The notes under the pieces: model-generated
Databases searched by the model: none
Told to the model about the DNA's origin: nothing
The model's input: the letters and a program-made list of their open reading frames with translations, nothing else
Part shown: in pieces, positions 33,089-43,407 of the stretch
How the letters are laid out: the number at the start of each line of letters is the position of its first letter
Position numbering within the stretch: the first letter of the stretch is position 1
Made by a program: the position numbers and the translations under genes
Source of the DNA: Plutella xylostella
Lineage: Eukaryota > Arthropoda > Insecta > Lepidoptera > Plutellidae
Direction of reading: 5' to 3'
DNA: 64,000 nucleotides
NCBI RefSeq assembly: GCF_932276165.1
Contig: NC_064010.1
Span: 1,302,001-1,366,000, forward strand

Positions 33089-33291
33089 TCCTAACTAATA
33101 TTATAAATGCGAAAGTAACTGTGTCTGTCTGTCTGTCTGTTACTCTTTCACGCCAAAACTACTGAACGGATTTGAATTAAATTTGATATACATACGGTCT
33201 AGACCCTGGGAAAGAACATAGGCTACTTTTTATCCCGGAATTCCCACGGGAAAACTTTTTAAGGCGAAGCGAAGCTTGCGGGAACAGCTAG
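33089..33291 (+). mobile_element. Lep1-like Helitron-like element
   Basis: TCCTAACTAATATTATAAAT ... GGCGAAGCGAAGCTTGCGGG with AACAGCTAG. The A and T on its two sides fit Helitron insertion. Confidence 0.9.
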
Positions 33292-33514
33292 TATAAAATA
33301 AATATCTAAACTAACCTGGCTTCCGTTGCTGTCGGTACACAAACCGTCGCTCCTATCATTCATGCTCACATGTATACCTGTGTTCCTTCGACTTCCTTTT
33401 TTTAAATTTAGGGTTCAATACACGCGGACGATTAATATACCGTTCGGTGTGTTGAGACAAATATTGGCCTAGCGTTGTATCGTGGGACGCCCGCCGCACA
33501 ATAATAATAATAAT

Positions 33515-33679
33515 ATGTGGGGTCATCTCACACATAGCCATCAGACCCCAAGCTAGGCAGAGCCTGTGTTATGGGTATCGGACAGCTGATATATCTACAC
33601 AAATAAATAGATAGATACATATTAAATATAAATATCAACACCCAAGACCCGAGTAAAAATATTTGTCTTTAAACAAATC
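33515..33679 (-). mobile_element. SINE-B, reverse, tRNA head missing
   Basis: TGTGGGGTCATCTCACACAT, CCCAAGCTAGGCAGAGCCTG, CAACACCCAAGACCCGAGTA; stops after TTTAAACAAATCGC. The (AAT)n before it is the 3' tail. Confidence 0.8.
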
Positions 33680-34640
33680 GCACCCTCAGGATAATAGAGG
33701 CGTAATTCAAAAAACTAACTTGTTGGCAAATCGCATAAAACGATCCGGAAATTTTCATTTTCAACTTTGATAGTATTGATTTAACTAATATGGGTGAAAA
33801 TGGGACTATGCTATATTTTATTCATGAAGCCTGGGATGTCTATTTTTTGTTAATATAATAGACGTAAAGCTCTTATACTATAAATATTATTTTATGATTT
33901 TTTAACCAAAACCTAGTATTACTTAAGCCTTTATTGTTCTGAACTCAATACTTTTAAAAAGACTATTTTATACTTAGGCCTTTTTAATTCTGTTTAAAAA
34001 AAAATATTGCTATAAGTCTCAAAAGGTCTATTTAACACTAAAATAATTTAATGATTGATGGATGTTTTACGATATGAGCCTATTTTCTTCTAAAGGGTGA
34101 ATTACAAATTACAATACAATAAAAGTACAGAACTAAAGAGGAACAATCGGTTTTAAACCTGTATAAAACTAATCCTGCGACGACCTGTCTATATCACCGT
34201 TGGCACATCACTGGTTACGTCACTCTTACTCGAAGCGGGGGGTGCTCTAGGTCCCCGTATAATAGAGGCGGAAGTATCGGATTTCTCATTCTATCATAAA
34301 AATGCCTCGGTTTTCGTGGTCATCGGATAGAGCATACCTTTTTTGGTCTTTCTATGACTGTAACTCAGTATCGTGAAATTTAGAGTTAAGCCCCTTTTAT
34401 ACTGAAGGTGCGAAATATCTGCCCCAGACATAATGTAGATCGAATGCCTCATCAAGGAATGTCCGGATCGAGGGACCAATTTTAACTACGCTGCGGACGA
34501 CTAATGTAAAAGTCTTTATAATATGAATAGCATTAGAAGAATTTGACATATATTCAAGAATAATCCAATAATGCCTAAGCAATGTTTAAATCGGCCTTAA
34601 TACAACTAGTACTACTAACACCAATACTTTGTATTTGTAC
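33680..34640. other. Non-coding stretch
   Basis: AT-rich; reverse frames 34294-34479 and 34397-34582 lack any recognisable domain. No repeat recognised. Confidence 0.45.
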
Positions 34641-34643
34641 CAA

Positions 34644-34690
34644 TCTTACCCCCTTATTCATAGAAAAGTTACAAAACGTTTAAGCTGTTG
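34644..34690. repeat. Half foldback MITE (CCCCCTTATTCAT family)
   Basis: CTTACCCCCTTATTCATAGA with AAAGTTACAAAACG; the second arm is absent. Confidence 0.55.
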
Positions 34691-34729
34691 CACTATTCAC
34701 ACAAAAAATAAATCTTCTAACCGAACTAA

Positions 34730-34762
34730 TCCTAACTAATATTATAAATGCGAAAGTAACTG

Positions 34763-34793
<31 letters not shown>

Positions 34794-34944
34794 TACTCTT
34801 TCACGCCAAAACTACTAAACGGATTTGAATGAAATTTGGTATACATACGGTCTAGACCCTGGGAAAGAACATAGGCTACTTTTTGTCCCGGAATTCCCAC
34901 GGGAAAACTTTTTAAGGCGAAGCGAAGCGCGCGGGAACAGCTAG
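34730..34944 (+). mobile_element. Lep1-like element with a paralogous empty site
   Basis: Left flank CCGAACTAA and right flank TTCAAAATAAGAACTCAGTG join to the unbroken sequence CTAATTCAAAATAAAAG seen at about 30626 in the sister MITE. The element therefore entered exactly between A and T without duplicating the target, as Helitrons do. It contains (GTCT)7. Confidence 0.92.
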
Positions 34945-36329
34945 TTCAAAATAAGAACTCAGTGGTAGAAGTGGGGGTTTATTAAATGACAATGGGCGTT
35001 TTGGGACCTATGTCCAATAAAGACGAGACATACATCGTTGGATAGCTCTTTTCAAGTGAGCAAAAAAGTATTATGACGACAAATCCGTATAAGTTGTCCA
35101 TTTTGAAATATATTCGTCGGAAGGAAGTATTTTTCTATGGCATTGCACTCTCTCTCCTGATGACAGTTAGGGCGTAATACACGTAAACACGTATTATTGA
35201 AATTGGAAAAATTACTTTCAACTGGTTTTATTTACTGAAATTATAAACAAATATAATATTATATGAAATATGATCATTTTGTTATAAAAATTAAAAATGA
35301 ATGTGAAAAACTAACAAAAACATTAAAATGACAGAAATAAAATATAAAAACTTTCAAGGTACGATTATTCTAATTGGACAGTAAATCAAGACTAGCGCTT
35401 CCGTTATACGTATTCTGCAAAAAAATACCTTTTCAACGACGTATCACTCATTTCTATTGGTGCTGGTCCCAGCTTCCATACATTGGTGCCCATCATCATT
35501 TGTCGAAACGTTTCTTTTATTTATTTTATTTTATTTTATTTTTGTAGGAAAACTTAACTATATAACAAGAATACATTAATTAAGACTAAAGTATAAAATA
35601 CGTTTAACAAGTTTCCACCTATATGATAAAGAAATAAGCATAGGCAAAGGCAAAATGGAGTGTACTCTAACTAATTATTACTTACTTATAGAAAACTTGC
35701 AACAAAACTACAACTAACTATACCTAATTAATATTGAAATCTTAGAGATTGAGATTGGGAAAGTTAACTACTTATACAATACAATAATACTTATTTACTG
35801 ACACTCCATCTAGTTCGTTATTTAAAAATTATCGTTGCTATCAACGAACGGCAAATAAGTACGGAACCTTTAGCGTTTATGCATAAACAGCCTTGGCCCA
35901 TTTTTTCTTTTTCTTTTCATTACAGACCCACTGTGTTAATGTGTTTATATTTTATATATTTTTATACGTATATGTATAGTTCGACGGTCGTTTCGTATCA
36001 AAGGAACGATCGTTTGCAATTTTCAGGTTGTGTTTTTATGAGTTTTGCATCGATGTGTAGGTTATTCGGCGATGGATGGCGGACATATTATTATTATTAT
36101 TATTAATTATGTGTTTCGTTGAATTCCGTGGCTGAGTAAATCAGATCGCATTTTCCGCACGCTACGTTTTGTAGTTATGGTTTATATACAGGTTGATATA
36201 AAAAATAATGTTTGAAGAAATTCAGACAATTTGCTGGTGTTTCTGTCCAGAGCATCAAAATGGATCTTACTCACTGTGGTCAAACGTTGCAGGGCATTGA
36301 CTTATATATTACTAGCGTAAGGACAGGCC
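34945..36329. other. Non-coding stretch with MITE remainder
   Basis: 34945-35000 is the rest of the MITE split by Lep1. Near 35800 an ACTCCATCTAGTTCG piece recalls the same MITE's right end. (ATT)n at 36086. No supported gene. Confidence 0.45.
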
Positions 36330-36435
36330 CAACCGCTCTAGAAAATGACACCCTCGCGTTGGCCCTAAAACCTCATAAATCTGTCATAATTTGTATGAAA
36401 TTAGGGCCAGCGCGCGGGTGCCATTTTCTTTTGAC
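36330..36435. mobile_element. Short foldback MITE
   Basis: GAAAATGACACCCTCGCGTT with GGCCCTAA is inverted in TTAGGGCCAGCGCGCGGGTG with CCATTTTC. The 111-residue frame 36212-36547 runs through this hairpin and is not a gene. Confidence 0.7.
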
Positions 36436-36809
36436 AAAACGTTCTGACGGGCGTATCCTTCCTTTTGAAATCATTGTTGCAGGGTATGTGGTTGCAAAAC
36501 GTCATAACCTGCAACCTTTACTAGGTCCCTTTCAATTGGGACCGTAACATAACGGAAACACTCCCAGTTAATATTCGTAGTGTTATAAGATTTGTAAGGA
36601 ACATGCGGGTCGTTAGACCCCAGGGCCTATTGCCACCATCGAGACATAACTCCGCAAGTAACAAGGCAATAAATTCAAGGAGTTATTCCCGATGTTCTAT
36701 TGAGATCACGATCGCATCATAAAGACATATTTTTATAATGAACGTATAAATTATTGCGATAATTGTTGTACAAATAGCAAAAGATTTAAAGATGCTAAGT
36801 CCTCCTCCT
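36436..36809. other. Non-coding stretch
   Basis: Includes a short inverted pair GTTGCAGG/CCTGCAAC at about 36476-36515. No gene. Confidence 0.45.
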
Positions 36810-36931
36810 TCCTTCTCCTAATAGGAAATTGCTGTGCCCTGCCGGGTCCATAATGATCGCTTGTTTATTATTTTAAAACCTTATGTAACACTACTTATCG
36901 AACGCAATAAAGATTTGAATTTGAATTTGAT
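36810..36931 (+). repeat. LINE 3' tail with (TTTGAA)n end
   Basis: GGAAATTGCTGTGCCCTGCC, GGGTCCATAATGATCG, CGCAATAAAGATTTGAATTT. Confidence 0.6.
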
Positions 36932-36949
36932 TCGATCCTAAGGGACGGT

Positions 36950-37082
36950 TTCACAATGTCTGGATAATGGATACATGTGGGATAAAAGACATGGTGTCAC
37001 TCTCTGTAATTATGTTTTAGACGACATGTTTTTTAACTCACAGGTAACCGTTATCCAGACATGGTGAAACACGCCCTAAGAC
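36950..37082. mobile_element. Foldback MITE (CACAATGTCTGG family)
   Basis: GGGACGGTTTCACAATGTCT pairs with AGACATGGTGAAACACGCCC; GTGTCACTCTCTGTAA lies in the loop. A better copy is at 40821. Confidence 0.75.
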
Positions 37083-37115
37083 TCATGGGTGGAAAATAGA
37101 TTTATTGATACGTAC

Positions 37116-37546
37116 AAACAATCTCTACAATTTTTCATGTCACATAATATCATCCGTCAGTAAATCATAAATTAAAAGCATTTGTCTGGAGTGACATACA
37201 TAATATAGGGTGATTCTTTTGTAGGTGCATATCCTGAAGTATGTTACAGAGCTCTTCATTCTGAACAACTTTTGTTATAATGACCTTGGGATATAACGAA
37301 AAAAAAGATGCTTCCCCATAAAAAATTGGTTGTTTACGTACATATTTTTTTTTCGAGAATATGCCATAGTTATTATAACAAAAGTTGTTCAGAATGAAGA
37401 GCTTTGTAACATACCTACTTCCGGACATGAACCTACGAAAGAATCACCCTATATTATGTATGTCACTCCAGACAAATGCTTTAAATTTATGATTTACTGA
37501 CGGATGATACGAGTATTATGTGACATGAAAAATTGTAGAGATTGTA
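37116..37546. repeat. 430-bp palindrome with about 170-bp arms
   Basis: The left arm from TACAAACAATCTCTACAATT through TAGGGTGATTC to GAACAACTTTTGTTATAA is inverted in TTATAACAAAAGTTGTTCAG ... GAATCACCCTATATTATG ... TTGTAGAGATTGTA. An inner TATAGGGTGATTC/GAATCACCCTATA pair could be an older MITE, but the inversion extends about 90 bp beyond it on both sides. Confidence 0.85.
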
Positions 37547-37718
37547 TATTTTGTTGACTGTACGTGCCGTGAAAAAGTGTCCAGTTGATGTATAATAAAT
37601 GAGATACATTAATTCATTATTATATTAACAATTGGCACGCGTATTGATTTCATAATGAGTTTAAGTAAAATACGATGATACTATCGGTTCATTTCAAAGT
37701 TGGTCATTTATAACAGAA

Positions 37719-37917
37719 CTAGCTGTTCCCGCGAGCTTCGCTTCACCTTAAAAAGTTTTCCCGTGGGAATTCCGGGATAATAATAAGCCTATGTTCTTTC
37801 CCAGGGTCTAGACCGTATGTATACCAAATTTCATTCAAATACGTTCAGTAGTTTTGGCGTGAAAGCGTAACAGACAGACAGACACAGTTACTTTCGCATT
37901 TATAATATTAGTTAGGA
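37719..37917 (-). mobile_element. Lep1-like Helitron-like element
   Basis: CTAGCTGTTCCCGCGAGCTT ... CAGTTACTTTCGCATTTATA with GTTAGGA. A LINE tail scrap (TTTTGCACCATGAAAG) follows. Confidence 0.9.
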
Positions 37918-38279
37918 TTAGGATAGAATAGAATACTTATTTTGCACCATGAAAGAAAATATTACAAAAACACAACAGACAACCTTTGTATGAGAGACAA
38001 TTTTATTAACTTATTACAGAGTACTTTGTTTTCCTATCAATCAAAACTCTTAACTGATTTCGATTCTTCGTCAGTATGACTCACTGTGCACATAGCCAGT
38101 TGAAATTATGTTAAAGTTTAGAAGGAAATAACTCAGGTTTAATACTGAAATAATAGCCTTATATTTACAACTAAGTATAACCGTGGGAGGACAGCCGGAA
38201 CGAGGTTTAATAGAAATTGAAAGGGAAAATTCGTTCGCCATTTTGAAAGGTATTCTGTTAATTTATTTGAACAGCACTA
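37918..38279. other. Non-coding stretch with LINE tail scrap
   Basis: 37920-37985 is a reverse type 1 LINE tail scrap. The remainder is unassigned. Confidence 0.45.
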
Positions 38280-38735
38280 ACTCCCAGTTTCAATACTCTA
38301 TCTATCGATAGCTGACAGTCTCTATCATACGATTTTGACAAATAAAATGAGTTCTGCCAAAATCGTATGAAAGTATCTGTCAGCTATCGATAGATAATAA
38401 TCTAATAATAATAATAGGTGGGGACATCTCACACACGGCCATCCGACCCCAAGCTAGGCATAACCTGTGTTATGGGTTTCGGATAGCTGATAATTATATC
38501 TACACAAATACATAGATAGATACATACTAAATATAAATATCAACACCCAAGACCCGAGTACAAATATCTGTCTTTAAACAAATATCTGCCCCAGCCGGGA
38601 ATCGGACCCGGGACCTTCGGCATAGCAGTCAGGGCCACTAACCACTACACCATTCAGCCGTCTGAAACTGTTGTTCAGATACTGAAACCGATTGGTAGTT
38701 ATTGAAACTGGCAGTAAAGGAGCCTCTTTGAGTGA
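38280..38735. mobile_element. Foldback MITE (12610 family) split by SINE-B
   Basis: CTCTATCTATCGATAGCTGA and CATACGATTTTGACA before, inverse CAGCTATCGATAGAT, then SINE-B, then TTATTGAAACTGGCAG as the outer end. Confidence 0.7.
38415..38663 (-). mobile_element. SINE-B, reverse, full length
   Basis: (AAT)n tail, GGTGGGGACATCTCACACAC, CCCCAAGCTAGGCATAACCT, B box inverse GGAATCGGACC (one mismatch), head to CCATTCAGCCGTC. Confidence 0.88.
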
Positions 38736-38872
38736 CATTATATACTGAAAAAGTTCTGAGGAGTTCGAAAGTGCTGGAGAAGTTTCTTTCGCCATTTCTT
38801 CTCTTCAGTGACTGAGCCTTTGTGAAATGGTGGTAGAAAAATAATTTTGACGGTCAACAAATTATTCTAAAA

Positions 38873-39058
38873 CTAGCAGTTCCCGCGAGCTTCGCTTCGC
38901 CTTAAAAAGTTTTCCCGTGGGAATTCCGGGATAAAAAGTAGCCTATGTTCTTTCCCAAGGTCTAGACCGTATGTATACCAAATTTCATACAAATCCGTTC
39001 AGTAGTACAGTTACTTTCGCATTTATAAAATTATAGTAAGAATAAGGATTAATTATTA
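38873..39058 (-). mobile_element. Lep1-like element with internal deletion
   Basis: CTAGCAGTTCCCGCGAGCTT ... GTTCAGTAGTACAGTTACTT: the AAGAGTAACAGACAGACA segment is missing. It ends AAGGA. Confidence 0.85.
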
Positions 39059-39155
39059 ATAATAAAAAGATAATTTCACTCACTTATTACTGATTATTTA
39101 ATTAATTAATCCAGTTAAAGACGTGTTGACACGACGTCCGCTACCAAACGACACA

Positions 39156-39314
39156 TTAAGTGCCAATTTCTCCATAGTTGGTTATCTAACCGACAGGGAT
39201 TGGTTAATCAATTATACGTTATCTCCATATTATTATAAAATTCTTGACAGGTGTGTCAAAAGTCAACCACTAATACCTGGTTATGCTCTAACCGACTAAG
39301 GAGAAATTGGCACT
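39156..39314. mobile_element. MITE (TAAGTGCCAATTTCTCC ends)
   Basis: TAAGTGCCAATTTCTCCATA with GTTGG; right end CCGACTAAGGAGAAATTGGC with ACTA. A sister copy, reversed, is at 51143-51296 and has nearly the same inside. Confidence 0.85.
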
Positions 39315-40000
39315 ATACGTTTTTTCTTAAAAGCCGTAGTTGCACAACATACATATTAACACCTTTTAGGTATTTAAACGGCGAATAGCCACTGAAATTT
39401 ATTATTCCACAACGTATTTTATTACACCAATCAAATAATTTAATCACCGAATAGGAAAGTAACATCATAAGTTATTGACCATAACATGTTTATGGCGATT
39501 TGGCCACGCCTCGGAAGAAAGGTGAAATTGAGACGTTAGTGTTGTAGGTATTTGTGATTTCAATTTTGCCGTTGTCGTGCAGTCAGTAAAAGAGATTTAT
39601 GTTTAGTCAGTAAAATAAATATCAATGCCACCCCGGAGAAAATACTTTAAATTTATTAATGATACATGAATCTACCGTTTCTGTTTGTTTGTATTATATT
39701 ATGTTTCATCATAATTATAATACCTACTGACCTACCTAATTATTAACGATGCCATTGAAGCCATGTTTAAGAATAAAAGAAATATAGATAAATCTTATAT
39801 AAAGTTTTTACCATACAATATAACAGCCGTTATTTTAAATAACTTCACAGTTTCGAAGCATTTATTTGTTTTCGGAATAGAAAGTGTCAGTTAAAACGGT
39901 ATTGACATAATGTTTCTGAATAGAATTATTATTAGATTTACATTATTGATTTGGCTCACTGGCCAGGGGTGTCAAAAATGATATTTTTTAAAATAATGAC
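39315..40000. other. AT-rich non-coding stretch
   Basis: No gene or repeat recognised. Confidence 0.5.
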
Positions 40001-40236
40001 TACTCTCACGAGCAATGAAACAGTTCCACTCAAAATGCCGACGCCAAAACAACCAAAATTTTTTCAAAAATTTGATTTAAAATTTGAACAAAATATTACA
40101 GTTTTTAGTTGGTAATATTCTGATGCTCTTTTAAATATACTTCAATGTTGCAGAAGGTGTCATTAAGCAAGCCTTTTCCGTTTAGGAGTAATTTGGTCCT
40201 TTTCTCAGTGGAACCTTTTCATTGCCCGTGAGTGTA
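40001..40236. mobile_element. MITE (TACACTCACGGGCAA family)
   Basis: TACTCTCACGAGCAATGAAA ... CTTTTCATTGCCCGTGAGTG with TA. Confidence 0.85.
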
Positions 40237-40502
40237 GTTAGGTGTTTATTATTTGTTGTGAACAAGTTGCTATATTTTAATTTGATGGTCACGAGTCGTT
40301 CACGAATCGCCTTTTTGGGTCGACTCATCTATCTAGATTGGAATATCCTTAATTAAATAAGAAGCACTTTACATTACATGCCTGGATTTTAAGCCGTAAA
40401 ATCCAGGCAGGTTTCTTTTCTTTCTGAACATAACTAGGTACAATTAAGTATCTAAAACACCCCTTTTTTGTTTGTCAAAGAAATCAAAAGTATATAATTA
40501 TT

Positions 40503-40617
40503 TCCTAAGACAGAAAGAGGCCCTTATCCGAACGGAGAGTAGTTTGTAAAAGTTGACGTTCAACAGAAAAATTTATATTGATACGATGAATAAAAACATT
40601 TGACTTTGACAAAGAAA
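40503..40617 (+). repeat. LINE 3' tail, type 4, (TTTGAC)n
   Basis: CCTAAGACAGAAAGAGGCCC, TTATCCGAACGGAGAGTAGT, ATGAATAAAAACATTTGACT. Confidence 0.75.
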
Positions 40618-40820
40618 ATGATAGTGACAGCCCTGAAAAATAGCAGAATCATAACCGGAGATCTCCAATCGATACTAAATCGGTACTCGATCTCTCGAAT
40701 CGAATGATCGAGTCAAATCGAGAGGTCCCGACTGCGGAAATATTGGTTTTGTAACGGTGAAAGTATGCTTTTGTTATTTCATAGTTAGTTATGATTATGA
40801 GTCACCATTTAACATTAAGG

Positions 40821-40963
40821 GCCTGTTCCACAATGTCTGGTTAGTGGCTACCTGTCGGATAAAATACATACTGTCACTGTCTAAAAAATAATGACAGAGA
40901 GTGACAGCATGTATTTTATCCGACAGGTAGCCACTAATCAGACATTGTGGAACAGGCCCTTAA
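40821..40963. mobile_element. Foldback MITE (CACAATGTCTGG family), near perfect
   Basis: AAGGGCCTGTTCCACAATGT ... ACCTGTCGGATAAAATACAT pairs along about 60 bp with ATGTATTTTATCCGACAGGT ... TGTGGAACAGGCCCTT. Confidence 0.9.
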
Positions 40964-41047
40964 ACTAGCTTTTTGCCCACACAATTCACTTTGCATTTTA
41001 AAATAATTTTACGGTTTGGAATGTATCCTTTTCAGGTGTTGCAAAAG

Positions 41048-41155
41048 TATCAAAGGTATCATCATTTCATCATCATTTTCAGTTTGTATCTGCCCACTGC
41101 TGGGTATAAGCCTCTTCCCTATCACGCCATCTCTTCCGGTCCTGTGCGAGTCTAG
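41048..41155 (-). pseudogene. RTE-type LINE 3' end fragment
   Basis: (CATCAT)n at the left edge is the tail. The minus strand then gives a short frame with CAGCAGTGGGCAGATAC (an STOP-proximal QQW-like end) and CGGAAGAGATGGCGTGATAG. Too short to define further. Confidence 0.6.
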
Positions 41156-41249
41156 TAAAGTGGTATAGTTATCCGAAAATGGGCAGTCAGCTCGTCGTTC
41201 TGATCAAATTTAAGTCTACGATTTTACGAAATCACTGAAAAAACATTTA

Positions 41250-41518
41250 GTATTTGGTGCTTCGGTACGTTAAGCCGTGGGTCCCGGTTGCTGCTTCGGC
41301 AGCAGTCGTTAAGCCTAGTCAGAGGTCTTCGGGCAGCTTGAAAACATCTGACAGTCGGGTTGCCCACTTACTCAACAACTCTCTCAGCACAAGCTTGCTT
41401 GTGTTGGGGTCCACCAACCCGCACTAGGCCAGCGTGGTAGACTTTGCCTAAACCGTTCCTTCATTGGAAGGAGACCCGTGCCCCATCAGTGGGGACGTAT
41501 TGGGTCGCGATGATGATA
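41250..41518 (+). mobile_element. SINE-E with GATGAT tail
   Basis: TACGTTAAGCCGTGGGTCCC, GGTTGCCCACTTACTCAACA, TTGTGTTGGGGTCCACCAAC, CATCAGTGGGGACGTATTGG, then GATGATGAT. A reverse copy is at 46165; a partial one is at 57495. Confidence 0.75.
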
Positions 41519-41749
41519 ATCCCATGGTATAAAAATCACGGGACTAAGCAAATTCACCAATAAGAAGCAGCAAATATCTTTTAGGAAATTGTTAAGACGT
41601 ATGAAAAATCGTACGATAGTTTCAACTAGATGCGCCACTTTCTATGCAATTTTTTTGCATACAATTGTATTGTTTTCGACAAACTATCAAACCCTGAACT
41701 AGACGCAAAGTAGTGACATTGTCCCACACCGCCATCGTCTGCCGCAACC

Positions 41750-42033
41750 TAACTTAACCTAACTTCCTCCTACCAATTTGCACGTTAAAAACCGACCGCG
41801 CAATCAAAACACATTTCAAATAGAGTTATTACACTAAAACCCCGAATTACGTCAAAAACGGCGCAGCAATTGAGAACAGTTTAAAAAACGAACGAGCCGT
41901 GACATCGGGAATGTGTTTTACAAATTCTTACAAGAACCGCGTGGGTAAAAAATCGAGTTACAAGTCAAAAAAAGGGTAAAAAAAACAAGACATCGTATGG
42001 CCGAGCGACCGACCGGACAAAAAGTCTTGTTAG
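41750..42033 (+). other. Candidate 5' leader exon of four-jointed
   Basis: Repeat-free sequence ending GTCTTGTTAG followed by GTGAGTTAGG, a near-consensus splice donor (junction 42033/42034). The only good acceptor before the fj start is at 43308, which would leave a 1275-bp intron. The 5' boundary is not defined by any clear TATA or initiator, so the start given is arbitrary. No sizeable ORF, as expected of a leader. Confidence 0.4.
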
Positions 42034-43308
42034 GTGAGTTAGGAGTATTTATATAGAGCTGTTGAGTTATTTATATGGGCAAGATAATTATGTGACTGTA
42101 GATTGGACATATGCGTTAAACCGCTTCATTTTTCTAACTGCAATGGTGAAAGTATGTGACAATCTGATAAACAATAGGCACTAACTGATACAGGGTGTTG
42201 CAAAAAAGGTATAGTTATTAGAAACGAGGTCTCTCAGCGGGTCATCCTAAACAAATTTTATGTCAGTCCAAAATATAATGACATAAAAAAAATACGTGTG
42301 TATAACACAAATCCAAATCGTAATAATAATAATCATACACAACCCAATTCATAAACAATCCCTAACATTCTTTTTTAAAAATAACATTTATATTTGACGC
42401 AACACAAAAACCAAAGGTGGTATTAACCGCACCGTAAAATCCACACTCGGCGTACAAAATGGGCGGTCACAGGTAATGACCGTCCGAAATAATTATACAC
42501 CTTACAATACACGCGTGTTAATTGGATTAATATTGCTTACCGAATAATTGTAGGGGCGTTTTAACCGCCCCATATAATTCCAGTGTTTGTTTTAAACAGC
42601 CCATTTGTTATGGTTTCTGATACTTGATACTGCGTCAGTTCTAGAATGACTTTTCTAAGATACGTTTCGTTTTTTTTTTACTTATTTAGGGGCAGGAGTC
42701 TTTTAAAGTTGTGGTCGTGATTTCTGCTAACGTTTGTTTTTTACGTTTTAGATATTAATTATGGTTATTTTAACTTAGTGACATAATGACACCAAATTGT
42801 TCCTAAAATATGAATGAAGTACAGTAAAACTATAAAGTCGTATTTAATCGATGTATTATTATAATTATTAAAGGACAAATCCGTTAAAAAGCCATCCCTA
42901 AACGGTATTTTATTTTTATGTAAATTGTTATTTGTGTTCTGTTTAGTCAATAGAGTAGTATTCTATTCTATTCCAAATGTAAGTTAATAACTGATATTGA
43001 GAACAAGTCTTAGCAAAATCGCACTCTTTATTGTCATGACTTTATAGTTGGACTATAGGTACATTTAACAGCACATCAGCATAATATATTATCAATTTAA
43101 AACGTAAATATGTTTATCAAACAAGAGTAACAATACCTGAAAGCGTTTAATAAGGCAACAATAAATTTTATTACTCTTTGTAATTTCTAATACTGACATG
43201 TTGCGTCTTACTCTTCTTTAGGGCTACCGAATTTGGTACTTACTTACTTAATTATATGTAGGTATTTTTAAAAAATAAATTTTAATAAATATTTTTTGTT
43301 TGTTACAG
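42034..43308 (+). other. Probable intron in the fj 5' UTR
   Basis: Bounded by GTGAGT at 42034 and TTTTTTGTTTGTTACAG ending at 43308, a strong pyrimidine tract plus acceptor. It contains a CAGGGTGTTGC-type MITE end at about 42191 and AT-rich sequence. The reverse frame 42765-42950 is chance. Confidence 0.45.
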
Positions 43309-43329
43309 ATAGGCAGTATATTGCTGCCA

Positions 43330-43407
43330 ATGCTGCCAAAAAAAATACAGAAGAAGATTGTTCAAAATGAACAAGATGATTCATACATCTCACAAAAGGG
43401 ACGATAA
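43330..43407 (+). promoter_or_regulatory. Upstream ORF overlapping the fj start
   Basis: 25 codons (MLPKKIQKKIVQNEQDDSYI, then SQKGR) in a frame different from fj, running 38 bases past the fj ATG at 43367. Its ATG is in a weak context (GCCAATGC, C at -3), while the fj ATG is strong (CAAAATGA, A at -3). Leaky scanning would therefore favour fj but some ribosomes would be diverted. Regulation is inferred. Confidence 0.5.

Noticed and set aside
36212..36547. 111-residue open frame starting MKKFRQFAGV
   Set aside because: It runs through a foldback hairpin (36330-36435) and a second short inverted pair. No recognisable domain.
43358..43366. Earlier start of fj at 43358
   Set aside because: The codon is TTG, not ATG. 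The first in-frame ATG after the TAG at 43310 is at 43367, in a strong context.
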